Below are positions 46,405-54,048 of a stretch of DNA of 64,000 nucleotides, piece after piece. Source of the DNA: Phormidesmis sp963789215 (GTDB lineage Bacteria > Cyanobacteriota > Cyanobacteriia > Phormidesmidales > Phormidesmidaceae); the NCBI GenBank assembly GCA_963789215.1, contig CAWBJY010000011.1:558001-622000 (forward strand), read 5' to 3'. Under the pieces are notes generated by a model. That model did no database searches, was not told the DNA's origin, and saw nothing but the letters and a program-made list of their open reading frames with translations. Each line of letters begins with the position of its first letter. The first letter of the stretch is position 1. The translations under genes were made by a program, and so were the position numbers.

Positions 46405-46438
46405 TCTGCAAGGGCCACCAAAATCCGAGGATGCAGCC

Positions 46439-47017
46439 ATGAGCGTAGAAAAACAAACGACCCTTCAAACGGCTTTGAAAGAATGGTCGGTGGCGGTAGA
46501 TGCCCTCAGCAGAGGCGAAACCGCTGTGCTATTAAGAAAAGGCGGTATTAAAGAGCACAACGGACGATTTATAGCGCAAGCGGAGCGAGCCGTCCTGTTT
46601 CCTACCTTTGAGCATCAAAAGCCAGAATTATTAAAGCCTCACTACCAAAGCTTAGTTACGCCGGTTAGCGCTGGCTGGCATCCGCCCACCATCGAACTAA
46701 AAGCCTGGGCTGAAATCTCTCATATTTTTCTGACCACCGATGAGGATAAAGTCTCGGCGCTGGCTGATTTTCATATTTGGCAGCCGCAGCTCGCGCAAGA
46801 AAGACTGAAGTGGAAACCCCAGCAGCCCCTGTACGTGATGGCGCTAAGAGTGTATCTATTGCCCGAGCCAGTCGTTATTCCCTGGACGCAAAGCTACAAG
46901 GGCTGCCGCTCCTGGGTGGACTTGGATGAGGCACTGGTAATTGAACGGGCGCTTCCGGCGATCGCAGAGATGGAATACAAAGCCGAGGTTGCCAAGATAG
47001 AAGCTTTGCTGAGCTGA
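46439..47017 (+). CDS. DUF1802 family protein
   Basis: About 192 residues. The N-terminal pattern ALKEWSVAVDALSRGETAVL, then LLRKGGIKEHNGRF and LFPTFEHQKPELL, is characteristic of DUF1802, a cyanobacteria-rich family of unknown function. The ATG is preferred over an in-frame TTG 17 codons earlier because GAGG lies before it. It is 34 bp after the aldehyde dehydrogenase stop and likely cotranscribed. Confidence 0.82.
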   Translation: MSVEKQTTLQTALKEWSVAVDALSRGETAVLLRKGGIKEHNGRFIAQAERAVLFPTFEHQKPELLKPHYQSLVTPVSAGWHPPTIELKAWAEISHIFLTTDEDKVSALADFHIWQPQLAQERLKWKPQQPLYVMALRVYLLPEPVVIPWTQSYKGCRSWVDLDEALVIERALPAIAEMEYKAEVAKIEALLS

Positions 47018-47026
47018 GTGCGATCG

Positions 47027-49237
47027 CTAAGATGAGGACGATGTTTTTTGGTGGGCGATCGCGCTTCTATTCGCCCTATCTGCTCGCCCCTCATGAAGGA
47101 CCTTAGCCGAGCTATCTTCCGAGAGAACCGCCTTAGAAGACTTGACTGAGCTAGGCTCTAGCCCTTCAAGAACCGCCGAAACCTTAGGAATACGCGGAAC
47201 CACGACAGTCACCGTTGTGCCTTTTCCTTCACCTTTGCTGTAAATCGCAATATCGCCCTGCATCAGCCGCATAAAGTTCTGTGAGATAGCCAGCCCTAGC
47301 CCTGTCCCTTCGTAGGGGCGCGTGTGAGAACCATCTATCATTACAAACGGCTTGAAGAGCTTTTTTAAATTCTCGGGCGCAATGCCAATCCCTGTATCTT
47401 GAACGACAATTTTTACCCAGGCACTTGGCGGCATAAATAGCTCAGTGGCCTGAGTGGAGGTGTCTTTAGCGCTCTTAGAACCATAGCCAGTAGGGCTGTA
47501 GACATTTCCAAACGGGATGGCCATATCGCTCTCGTCCGTGGTGACGCGCACAGAAACGGATCCGCGATCGGTAAACTTCATCGCATTCGAGAGGACATTT
47601 ATCAGCACCTGCTTGAAACGAGAATGATCGGCTGAGATCATTAGGGGCGCTGCTGCGAGTTCTGGGCGGACTAGCTGCACTCCTTTTTGCTGAAACGGCA
47701 GCTGCTGCATATTCAACACGTCTTGCAGAACATGACGCAAATCTACGGGCTTGATGTCAACATCGAGCGTCCCGGCCTCAATTTTGGCAATGTTCAAAAT
47801 ATCTTCAATGACAGCGAGCAGGTGCAGCGCCGCGTTGTCTGCCTGCTGTAAAAAGTCGATTTCCTCTTCTTTGCTATCGCACAGCCCGTCGCGAATGACT
47901 CGAATAGAGCCAATGATGCCGTTAAGCGGTGTCCTTAATTCGTGCGAGGTGTTTGCCAAAAATTCATTCTTGAGCTGATTAGCGCTTTGCGCATCTTGCC
48001 AAGCCTGGCGCAGCTCTGCGGCGTTTTCTCCTAGCCGCTTTAACATGCGCTCAATGACGGTGCCAAGGTAGTCTAGCTCCCAGATATGAGAGGTATGAGG
48101 CGCGGGCCTAACGTGGGTTAAGTCGTCAACATCTTGGGTGTAGCGAATTAGCCGTTCAACGGGGAGTGAGAGCGACCTGGCTACGTATATGGCTACTAGA
48201 GAACTCGCCATTAACAGCCCAATGGTCAGCACGAGCAGCACCTGACGAATGTCGTTGAGGCCGTATAGCGCCTGGTTGATTGGCGTTACGGCGAGCACCG
48301 TCCAGACTCTGTTCTGTTTGGGGCTAGCAGGCACCTCAAAGCCGCTATAGCCCGCTAGCCATTGGCTATTGTCGCCTGGAACAAACCCCTCTAAATGCGT
48401 AAAATCGTCTCTGTTTGCTTTGACGCTCCCGACTGCGTTGCTGAGCTGTTCGGCATCGGGTAAGTCTTTAATGTCTTTGCCTACCTGAGTTTTATCGGGA
48501 TGGGTCACAACGATGTTGTTAGCATCAATAACGACCGTTTCGCCGACTAAAGACTGTGCGCCCGTATCCTGTAGCTGGTATAGCCACACTTCCATCGCCA
48601 GGGTGTAGATAAGCTGGCCTTTTAGGCTGTAAATCGGACTGGCTACGACAAACTTGATGACGGCTCGCTCTGACTCGGGGCTGTTGATAGGTCGGCTATC
48701 GGGCGAATTGGATAGCTCGCGCTGCCGCTGCGAAGTCGCTTCGGGCGGTGAACCCGATAGGGGCGGTTCATTAGACGGCGGGTTTGCTCCTGGCGAGAAC
48801 ACATAAAAGTCGGCTTTTTCGACGCTGCCGCTTTGCAGCCAGGGAACTTGCTTTGCACTAGGGACAATCGAGCGGCGATCGCAGGTATTAACGGCGGCGG
48901 CTTTTGCCTTGGGGGCTAGCAATTCCACGCACTTAATGGTGTAAGGCGTATCTTCTTCAAACTGAGAGAGGGTTGCTTTGATTGCTTCGGCATTGCCCGA
49001 TCGAAAGGCGGTTGTTTGCCCTAGCAAGTCTAAATCTACCTCGACCGATCGAATGCCTATTTCTAGCTCTTCTGCTTTGCGAATGGCGCTACTCGTTAGA
49101 TTTTGCCGGGCCGTTGTCAGCAGACTGGTTCTGGCTTTGCGCAGCGCAACATACTGCCCCAATAGCAGCATTGGGACGCTAAAGACCAATATTCTGAAGA
49201 GTAGGTTGTGCCTGAAAGAGCGTGGACGTTTAGCCAT
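47027..49237 (-). CDS. Membrane sensor histidine kinase
   Basis: 736 residues. TM1 (about 12-28), a large dCache-like periplasmic sensor (to about 320) with a 40-residue Ser/Pro-rich insertion, TM2 (VLLVLTIGLLMASSLVAIYV), a HAMP domain, a HisKA with phospho-acceptor His about 432 in NTSHELRTP, and a HATPase_c (GTGLGLAISQNFM). No receiver is attached and no response regulator is adjacent, so the partner is unlinked. A 55-residue tail is low in complexity. Confidence 0.9.
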   Translation of the reverse strand: MAKRPRSFRHNLLFRILVFSVPMLLLGQYVALRKARTSLLTTARQNLTSSAIRKAEELEIGIRSVEVDLDLLGQTTAFRSGNAEAIKATLSQFEEDTPYTIKCVELLAPKAKAAAVNTCDRRSIVPSAKQVPWLQSGSVEKADFYVFSPGANPPSNEPPLSGSPPEATSQRQRELSNSPDSRPINSPESERAVIKFVVASPIYSLKGQLIYTLAMEVWLYQLQDTGAQSLVGETVVIDANNIVVTHPDKTQVGKDIKDLPDAEQLSNAVGSVKANRDDFTHLEGFVPGDNSQWLAGYSGFEVPASPKQNRVWTVLAVTPINQALYGLNDIRQVLLVLTIGLLMASSLVAIYVARSLSLPVERLIRYTQDVDDLTHVRPAPHTSHIWELDYLGTVIERMLKRLGENAAELRQAWQDAQSANQLKNEFLANTSHELRTPLNGIIGSIRVIRDGLCDSKEEEIDFLQQADNAALHLLAVIEDILNIAKIEAGTLDVDIKPVDLRHVLQDVLNMQQLPFQQKGVQLVRPELAAAPLMISADHSRFKQVLINVLSNAMKFTDRGSVSVRVTTDESDMAIPFGNVYSPTGYGSKSAKDTSTQATELFMPPSAWVKIVVQDTGIGIAPENLKKLFKPFVMIDGSHTRPYEGTGLGLAISQNFMRLMQGDIAIYSKGEGKGTTVTVVVPRIPKVSAVLEGLEPSSVKSSKAVLSEDSSAKVLHEGRADRANRSAIAHQKTSSSS

Positions 49238-49688
49238 AACAATGCAAATGGCCAGCAGCAGGAAATATGAACAAGTGAGACCTCAGCCTAGAAGTTTGAA
49301 AGATTTCCAAAGTTAGGAGATCTTAAAATTAGGAGACTTCAAGATTAGGAGCTTGAAGATCGAAAAGTGAGCATTAACCAGCGAGTAAGCCTAGCTGAGC
49401 TAATAGGCGATCGCGCTTTAAAAACAGTTTCTACTAGTGAATACGCTAGCGTGAAGCCTGATTAATTTTACGCGATTCGCTTGTCTCAGTTTATCTGCCG
49501 AGTTCGCAATGGCACGTAAAACCACTTAAAATTGGCCTTTGCTTTAACAAACATGAAGAATTAGGTATGGTTACAACCAAGTTTGATGGGTCGGCTAGCC
49601 GGTCCTTGATCCAACCTTTCTCTAAACTGAACTTACGGCTTCTGAGCGCGCTCAACCTAGAAGATAGAACTTACGATAGAACTCCTGT
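49238..49688. other. Intergenic, 451 bp, with a 16-bp repeat
   Basis: No convincing gene; the 61-codon frame at 49567-49752 overlaps the next gene in another frame. It includes a 16-bp repeat (49313-49360), a HIP1-like site and the promoter region of the RibD-like gene. Confidence 0.6.
49313..49360. repeat. 16-bp tandem repeat upstream of the kinase gene
   Basis: Three degenerate units beginning ttaggaga: ttaggagatcttaaaa, ttaggagacttcaaga, ttaggagcttgaagat. Confidence 0.82.
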
Positions 49689-50525
49689 ATGGTTTCTGCT
49701 GCTTCACCCCAATCGTCTACAGCCGCCGATCGAATCAATCGGCCCTATGTGACCGCAATTCTAGCGATGAGCGCTGATGGCAAAATTACAGACGCCAAGC
49801 AAAGCGCAGCTAGATTTCCTTCCGCAGCCGACAAGTCACATTTAGAGCGCCAGATAGCCAGTAGCGACGCAACGCTGTTTGGGGCAAGCACATTACGGGC
49901 ATACCACACGACGCTCTATGTGAGCAATCTAGATTTGATTGAGCAGCGGCGATCGCAAAACAAACCCGATCAGCCCGTTCAAATCGTTTGCTCCGCCTCT
50001 GGCAACCTCGACAACCGCTGGCGCTTTTTTCAGCAGCCGGTGCCGCGCCGACTGATTACCACGCTCGAAGGGTTGCAGTATTGGAAGGATCATTTAGCCC
50101 CACTGCCAGCGCCATTTCAGAACAGACCTCAAGATAGGTCTCAACAAGATAGGTCTCAAGAGGTTGAGCAAAAATTATTTGAGCATGTGCTGATTACCGA
50201 GCGCCCGTTTGACTGGCACAAGGTGATGCAGAATTTATACGCAGGAACCTCAGCGCTGTCCGCGATCGCTAGCCGCCGTCCAATTAAACAGCTTTTGGTG
50301 ATGGGCGGCGGCGAACTGGTGGCCTCGCTGCTAGCCGTTGGGCTAGTCGATGAGCTGTATCTAACGGTTTGCCCGCTGCTGATTGGTGGGAAGACAGCAC
50401 CGACGCCCGTAGGTGGATTGGGCTTTACGCTGCCAAGAACGCCGCAGCTAAAACTAGAATCGGCTGAAGTGAAAGGCGATGAAGTGTTTTTGCACTACCG
50501 CGTGGGTGCTTCCTCCGCATACTGA
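49689..50525 (+). CDS. RibD C-terminal / dihydrofolate reductase-like protein
   Basis: 278 residues. The reductase core shows TAILAMSADGKITDAKQ, then SDATLFGASTLRAYHTTLY, LLVMGGGELVASLL and a C-terminal GLVDELYLTVCPLLIGGKTA. The deaminase domain of full RibD is absent, so it may be a stand-alone reductase acting on a pterin or pyrimidine. A 15-bp tandem duplication adds QDRSQ twice in the middle. Confidence 0.82.
   Translation: MVSAASPQSSTAADRINRPYVTAILAMSADGKITDAKQSAARFPSAADKSHLERQIASSDATLFGASTLRAYHTTLYVSNLDLIEQRRSQNKPDQPVQIVCSASGNLDNRWRFFQQPVPRRLITTLEGLQYWKDHLAPLPAPFQNRPQDRSQQDRSQEVEQKLFEHVLITERPFDWHKVMQNLYAGTSALSAIASRRPIKQLLVMGGGELVASLLAVGLVDELYLTVCPLLIGGKTAPTPVGGLGFTLPRTPQLKLESAEVKGDEVFLHYRVGASSAY
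50130..50159. repeat. In-frame 15-bp tandem duplication
   Basis: Two perfect copies of caagataggtctcaa in the RibD-like gene. Confidence 0.9.
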
Positions 50526-50962
50526 CTCTCGATTGACAAGAAATAAGTTGTTTTACGTTTAACCTCAACAGACGGTGGTTGGATGCCAATTCTTAGCGCC
50601 GTCTATATCACTAATCAATCTTTCTTTATCAAATAAATATTAAAAATACCTTCAAACTATCTAAAGCTATGGGTGTAAATACATCGGAGCAGCTGCGGGC
50701 GTTCTATTCAAAAAAAATGCATTCAAAAAAAATGCAAGATCAATCTCTCTATCAATTTCTCTATATGTTGCTTTAGATACATCTGCTGAAAAGGATGGCT
50801 GGTGCTGCCCTCTCAGTCTGGTTCGATGTTTCAGCTTGAACAAGCTAAGAGAAAGTGCTTCAAAATCACGATCTTTGGCAGTCATCAGGGCAACTAACTA
50901 AGACAGAAACCATGAGCCGCCTAACTGCTTGGATTCGCAATCTATTTATTACAGGAGAAAAT
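50526..50962. other. Intergenic, 437 bp, upstream of the GTPase module
   Basis: AT-rich, with repeats at 50706-50735 (15-bp) and 50739-50762 (12-bp). No gene supported. The strong AGGAGA just before 50963 is the ribosome site of the next gene. Confidence 0.6.
50706..50735. repeat. 15-bp perfect tandem duplication upstream of the module
   Basis: attcaaaaaaaatgc twice, followed by a 12-bp pair (atcaatctctct, atcaatttctct). Confidence 0.9.
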
Positions 50963-51451
50963 ATGGACTCGACGTTAGCTCAAAATACTTTGCGCTCTTA
51001 CCTGGGCGATTTTAATAGCATTGTCTGCTTTCGAGCAGTTGTGACAGGAATTGAAGATGCGCTGGGCGCTAGAGCCGCCATGATAGCTCTTGTCGCGGCT
51101 GGCCGGGCCAGGGGTAAACAGTTAGCGAAAGAAATGGGGTTATCAGGCGCGGCTGGCAACCTAAACGAGATTTCAGAACTGATGAATTCGGCCTTAGGCA
51201 TTGAAGGAACAAGACTGTGCATTATCGATAAGATTGAGTCGGCTGAAGAGGGACGTATTCGCGTTTATTGTCGAGAGACGGTGTGTTCTTCGGGTGAAGC
51301 ACCTGGATCTGATCGAAATTTGTCCTATACGATGGGCGCTATTCAAGGCGTGCTCGAAGAAGTTACTGGAAAGCGACTGCGAGGAAAGCAGGTCGCTTCT
51401 GTATTACGAGGTAGCGATCATGACGTGATAGAGCTGACTCCACTGGTTTAA
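50963..51451 (+). CDS. V4R-like small protein, first gene of GTPase module
   Basis: About 162 residues; weakly like the 4-vinyl-reductase (V4R) fold. Seen: SIVCFRAVVTGIEDALGARAA, a central ISELMNSALGIEGTRLCIID and a Cys-bearing VYCRETVCSSGEAPG. The frame opens earlier (50855), but the ATG preceded by AGGAGA at 5 nt is preferred. V4R proteins often bind small ligands. It is followed by an LC7 protein, a GTPase and a PATAN protein, so it may be the sensor. The fold assignment is uncertain. Confidence 0.6.
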   Translation: MDSTLAQNTLRSYLGDFNSIVCFRAVVTGIEDALGARAAMIALVAAGRARGKQLAKEMGLSGAAGNLNEISELMNSALGIEGTRLCIIDKIESAEEGRIRVYCRETVCSSGEAPGSDRNLSYTMGAIQGVLEEVTGKRLRGKQVASVLRGSDHDVIELTPLV

Positions 51452-51477
51452 TCTCACCAGCGTTAATCTCACGAGCC
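51446..51477. repeat. Near-duplicate 16-bp units spanning the stop codon
   Basis: gtttaatctcaccagc (with the stop at 51449-51451) followed by gttaatctcacgagcc, then a 13-bp ttattttcgaacc / ttattttaaagtc pair. Confidence 0.75.
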
Positions 51478-51548
51478 TTATTTTCGAACCTTATTTTAAA
51501 GTCTTCGTAATTTCACATCTAATCTCACATCTAGGAGTCAGTTTTCTT

Positions 51549-51917
51549 ATGCTCATGAATGTTCAAAAGATACAAGTCGCTTTACAAGAACTCGTTGGCA
51601 GCGGTCCAGATATTCAAGGCGCATCCTTAGTCACGCTAGATGGCCTACCCTTAGTTTCTACGCTGCCACCCGATATGGATGAAGAAAAAGTCTCAGCGAT
51701 GGCTGCTGCGATGCTTTCTATTGGCGAACGGATTGGGGGGGAGTTGCAAAGGGGTAACGTCGGACGGGTGTTTGTAGATGGAGATCAAGGCTACTGCATG
51801 TTGACTAACTGCGGGCAGGAGTCTGTTCTATTAGTTTTGGCTTCCGCTGCGGCGAAGCAGGGTCTAATCAATCTTTCGATTAAACAGACTGTGGCAAAGC
51901 TACAGGAGGTGATGTAG
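51549..51917 (+). CDS. Roadblock/LC7 domain protein
   Basis: 122 residues, a single roadblock/LC7 fold: IQGASLVTLDGLPLVSTLPP, then SAMAAAMLSIGERIGGELQR and the end LLVLASAAAKQGLINLSIKQ. Such proteins, like MglB and actinobacterial CvnB, bind and regulate a small GTPase. The GTPase gene follows 135 bp later. ATG at 51555 is an alternative start. A distant AGGAGTC lies upstream. Confidence 0.88.
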   Translation: MLMNVQKIQVALQELVGSGPDIQGASLVTLDGLPLVSTLPPDMDEEKVSAMAAAMLSIGERIGGELQRGNVGRVFVDGDQGYCMLTNCGQESVLLVLASAAAKQGLINLSIKQTVAKLQEVM

Positions 51918-51950
51918 GGATAGCCTTCTGGCTTCTTTTCTAAAACGGCA

Positions 51951-51982
51951 GCCTTCTAAAACGGCAGCCTTCTAAAACGGCT
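51951..51982. repeat. 16-bp tandem repeat between LC7 and GTPase genes
   Basis: gccttctaaaacggca, then gccttctaaaacggct; a truncated copy lies directly upstream (51937-51950). Confidence 0.88.
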
Positions 51983-52028
51983 GCTGTAACATAGGCGCGA
52001 CAATGGCAAACTGGAAAACCGCAGACTC

Positions 52029-52052
52029 AAATAGATAACTAAATAGATAACT
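52029..52052. repeat. 12-bp tandem duplication abutting a start codon
   Basis: Two perfect copies of aaatagataact fill the place of the ribosome binding site; the second ends directly at the ATG (52053). Confidence 0.9.
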
Positions 52053-52595
52053 ATGGAAATTATGAGATTGGTGATTACAGGGCCTGTCGGGGCGGGTAAG
52101 TCTACGTTTATCCGGGCTGTGAGCGAGATCGATGTGGTCGATACTGACCGCAAGGCTACTGATGAAACTCGTCTTTTAAAGGAAACTACAACGGTTGGCT
52201 TTGATTTTGGCCGATTGCAGTTTGACCCTGAGATGGTGATTCATCTGTATGGCACACCTGGGCAAGAGCGCTTTGACTTTATGTGGGAGGAGCTCATTAC
52301 ATATGCGCATGCTTACATTTTGCTGGTGCCTGCTCACAGACCGGCGGAATTTCGTAAAGCTCAGCTGATTTACGAGTTTATGGCAGATCGAGTGAGCTTA
52401 CCGATGATTGTAGGCGTAACTCATACGGATCGAGAGAATGCTTGGGATTTTGAGCATGTGGCGATCGCAACTGGATTTACCAATCCTAGTCAGCGTCCGC
52501 CTTTTGTCTCTGTCAATGCGCTCGATCCTGCTTCGGTGACGCGATCGCTAGAAGCACTGATCAATCAATATGTACAATTTGCCAATCAGCAGTAG
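52053..52595 (+). CDS. CvnD/MglA-like small GTPase
   Basis: 180 residues. G1 is GPVGAGKST (residues 10-18). The G3-like motif is YGTPGQERFDFMW, in which the Asp of DxxG is Gly. G4 is THTD. The GTPGQ(E/D)RF-x-FMW pattern is typical of the conservon GTPases (CvnD) of Actinobacteria. Its neighbour, the LC7 protein, would be CvnB. No CvnA kinase or CvnC is adjacent. A terminator follows; the PATAN gene starts 342 bp later. Confidence 0.85.
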   Translation: MEIMRLVITGPVGAGKSTFIRAVSEIDVVDTDRKATDETRLLKETTTVGFDFGRLQFDPEMVIHLYGTPGQERFDFMWEELITYAHAYILLVPAHRPAEFRKAQLIYEFMADRVSLPMIVGVTHTDRENAWDFEHVAIATGFTNPSQRPPFVSVNALDPASVTRSLEALINQYVQFANQQ

Positions 52596-52632
52596 CGATC
52601 ATCTTTCAACAACACAATCGAAATTAGCTTTT

Positions 52633-52666
52633 GGGACAAGATTTTGCGATCTTTGTCCCTTTTTTG
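52633..52666 (+). terminator. Terminator of the GTPase module
   Basis: gggacaaga pairs with the matching part of ctttgtccc around tttgcgat, followed by a T run. Confidence 0.78.
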
Positions 52667-52837
52667 TTGCATTTTTTGGAGGGCTAGCATCTGTTCTTTT
52701 GCAACAAAAATGATAGCCATAATGTCTATGGTTAACATTTGTTTCAATCTATTATGCGAGCGATAACACACTTATCAAAAGTATAGGGAAAACGATATGC
52801 CGTTCTTCTTTCGCTCAGTATAATCACCGTATCTACT

Positions 52838-52887
52838 GGCTTAGCTAATGACTTAGCTAATAAGTTTCGGCTATAAGTTTCGACTAA
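52838..52887. repeat. Compound 12/13-bp tandem repeat
   Basis: ggcttagctaat, gacttagctaat, aagtttcggctat, aagtttcgactaa. Confidence 0.85.
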
Positions 52888-52937
52888 TCATCCCGGTGCG
52901 TTAATGCTTTTTACGTCATTGTTTAGTCTCCAAATAT

Positions 52938-54026
52938 ATGAATCTTCAAGGTCTTACTTCCGAGTATTCGCTACCTGAGTTATTTAAGTTTTTGCAAGAG
53001 AGTCAACAGACAGGCCGGCTCGCTATGAAGCCTGTAGGGGATTCGACCCTAGAAAACAAGTCGTATTTTTTCTGGTTTAAAGAGGGGAAATTGCTGGCGG
53101 CTTCTAATCGATTAGACGGGCTAGGTTTGCTCCAAATTATGCAATCTCGATCTTTGATTTCGAGCGCAACGCTGCCTCGACTGTTGCGGGAATGTCCGCC
53201 TAAAGTTGCACTCGGGAAATTTCTTAAAGACCGCGCGATGCTTACGGGTAAGCAGCTTAATTCGCTTTTTGCCGCTCAGATACTGCGGTACATGTGTGCG
53301 CTGCTAAAGGCTAAAGATGTAAAGTTTACTTTTCACGCCTCTTATCCAGTTCCTTTCTTAGAGATGACGGGCATTAGCATTCAAGCTACTGATGTTACCC
53401 TGCCGAGTTTACGCATACTGAAAGACTGGGGGGCTTTGGCAACCAAGCTGCCTAGCCTAACGTCCGGGTTGAAGCTAGTGGGGAGAGAGCATTCTACCTA
53501 TCGGCTGCAAACTCAAGAGAAAGACGTGCTTCGTCTAGCGCAAGATGGCCTGTCTTTATCTAAGATTTCAAATGTTTTGAAACTGCCTGAATTGGACGTT
53601 CAAAAAGCTGGGTTTCGCTTAATTTTTGTGGGTTTGGTTAAAGAAGCTCCACTCGTGCATATTGCTAAATTTACGCCTCAGCCAAAGCGGCGAATTACCC
53701 GGCTTAGCGAGTCTTTCTTAGGTAGATTGTCCGGCTTCTTGAAGAAAATCCCTGCGATGGCTCAGGCGGAACGTGAGATTCCATCTACGCTCAATAGAGC
53801 GCCTGTGCACAGTACTTTTCACAGTACTTTTCACAGTGCTTTCCATACCGCTTTTCATAGTCATCAGCGAACAGCCAATCTGGACAAAACCGCTAGAAAC
53901 TCTGCGGTAAAACGGCTTGCAAACGTCCTCACGACCGATCGATCGGAGCGGCTACCCGAGGCTGCTTATTGCTTACTAACTCAGTACCCCAGCTGTCTAT
54001 TAACCTGTAGTGCCGTTCGAGCCTAG
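52938..54026 (+). CDS. DUF4388 (PATAN) domain protein
   Basis: 362 residues. The N-terminal part (1-240) is PATAN: MNLQGLTSEYSLPELFKFLQ, then TGRLAMKP and FWFKEGKLLAASNRLDG. PATAN occurs in PatA/PixG-type response regulators acting in heterocyst patterning and phototaxis, but this protein has no receiver. A 12-bp repeat near the end encodes a His-rich run (HSTFHSTFHSAFHTAFHS). Being near the GTPase module, it may be an output or partner; the terminator between argues for separate transcription. Confidence 0.82.
   Translation: MNLQGLTSEYSLPELFKFLQESQQTGRLAMKPVGDSTLENKSYFFWFKEGKLLAASNRLDGLGLLQIMQSRSLISSATLPRLLRECPPKVALGKFLKDRAMLTGKQLNSLFAAQILRYMCALLKAKDVKFTFHASYPVPFLEMTGISIQATDVTLPSLRILKDWGALATKLPSLTSGLKLVGREHSTYRLQTQEKDVLRLAQDGLSLSKISNVLKLPELDVQKAGFRLIFVGLVKEAPLVHIAKFTPQPKRRITRLSESFLGRLSGFLKKIPAMAQAEREIPSTLNRAPVHSTFHSTFHSAFHTAFHSHQRTANLDKTARNSAVKRLANVLTTDRSERLPEAAYCLLTQYPSCLLTCSAVRA
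53808..53855. repeat. In-frame 12-bp tandem array in the PATAN gene
   Basis: Four units: cacagtactttt twice, cacagtgctttc, cataccgctttt. They encode a HSTF-like tetrapeptide. Confidence 0.9.
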
Positions 54027-54048
54027 ATTTGCCGGACAGCCAGCAGAA

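Larger units (their letters stand above)
52596..52937. other. Spacer with terminator and repeats, 342 bp
   Basis: Contains a terminator at 52633-52666 and, near its right end, a compound repeat at 52838-52887. No gene seen. It probably holds a promoter for the PATAN gene. Confidence 0.6.

Noticed and set aside
49567..49752. 61-codon plus-strand frame before the RibD-like gene
   Set aside because: It overlaps the true gene start in another frame and is composed of low-information sequence.
50667..50885. 72-codon minus-strand frame
   Set aside because: It is in an AT-rich repeat-bearing spacer and its sequence is partly made by the 15-bp repeats.
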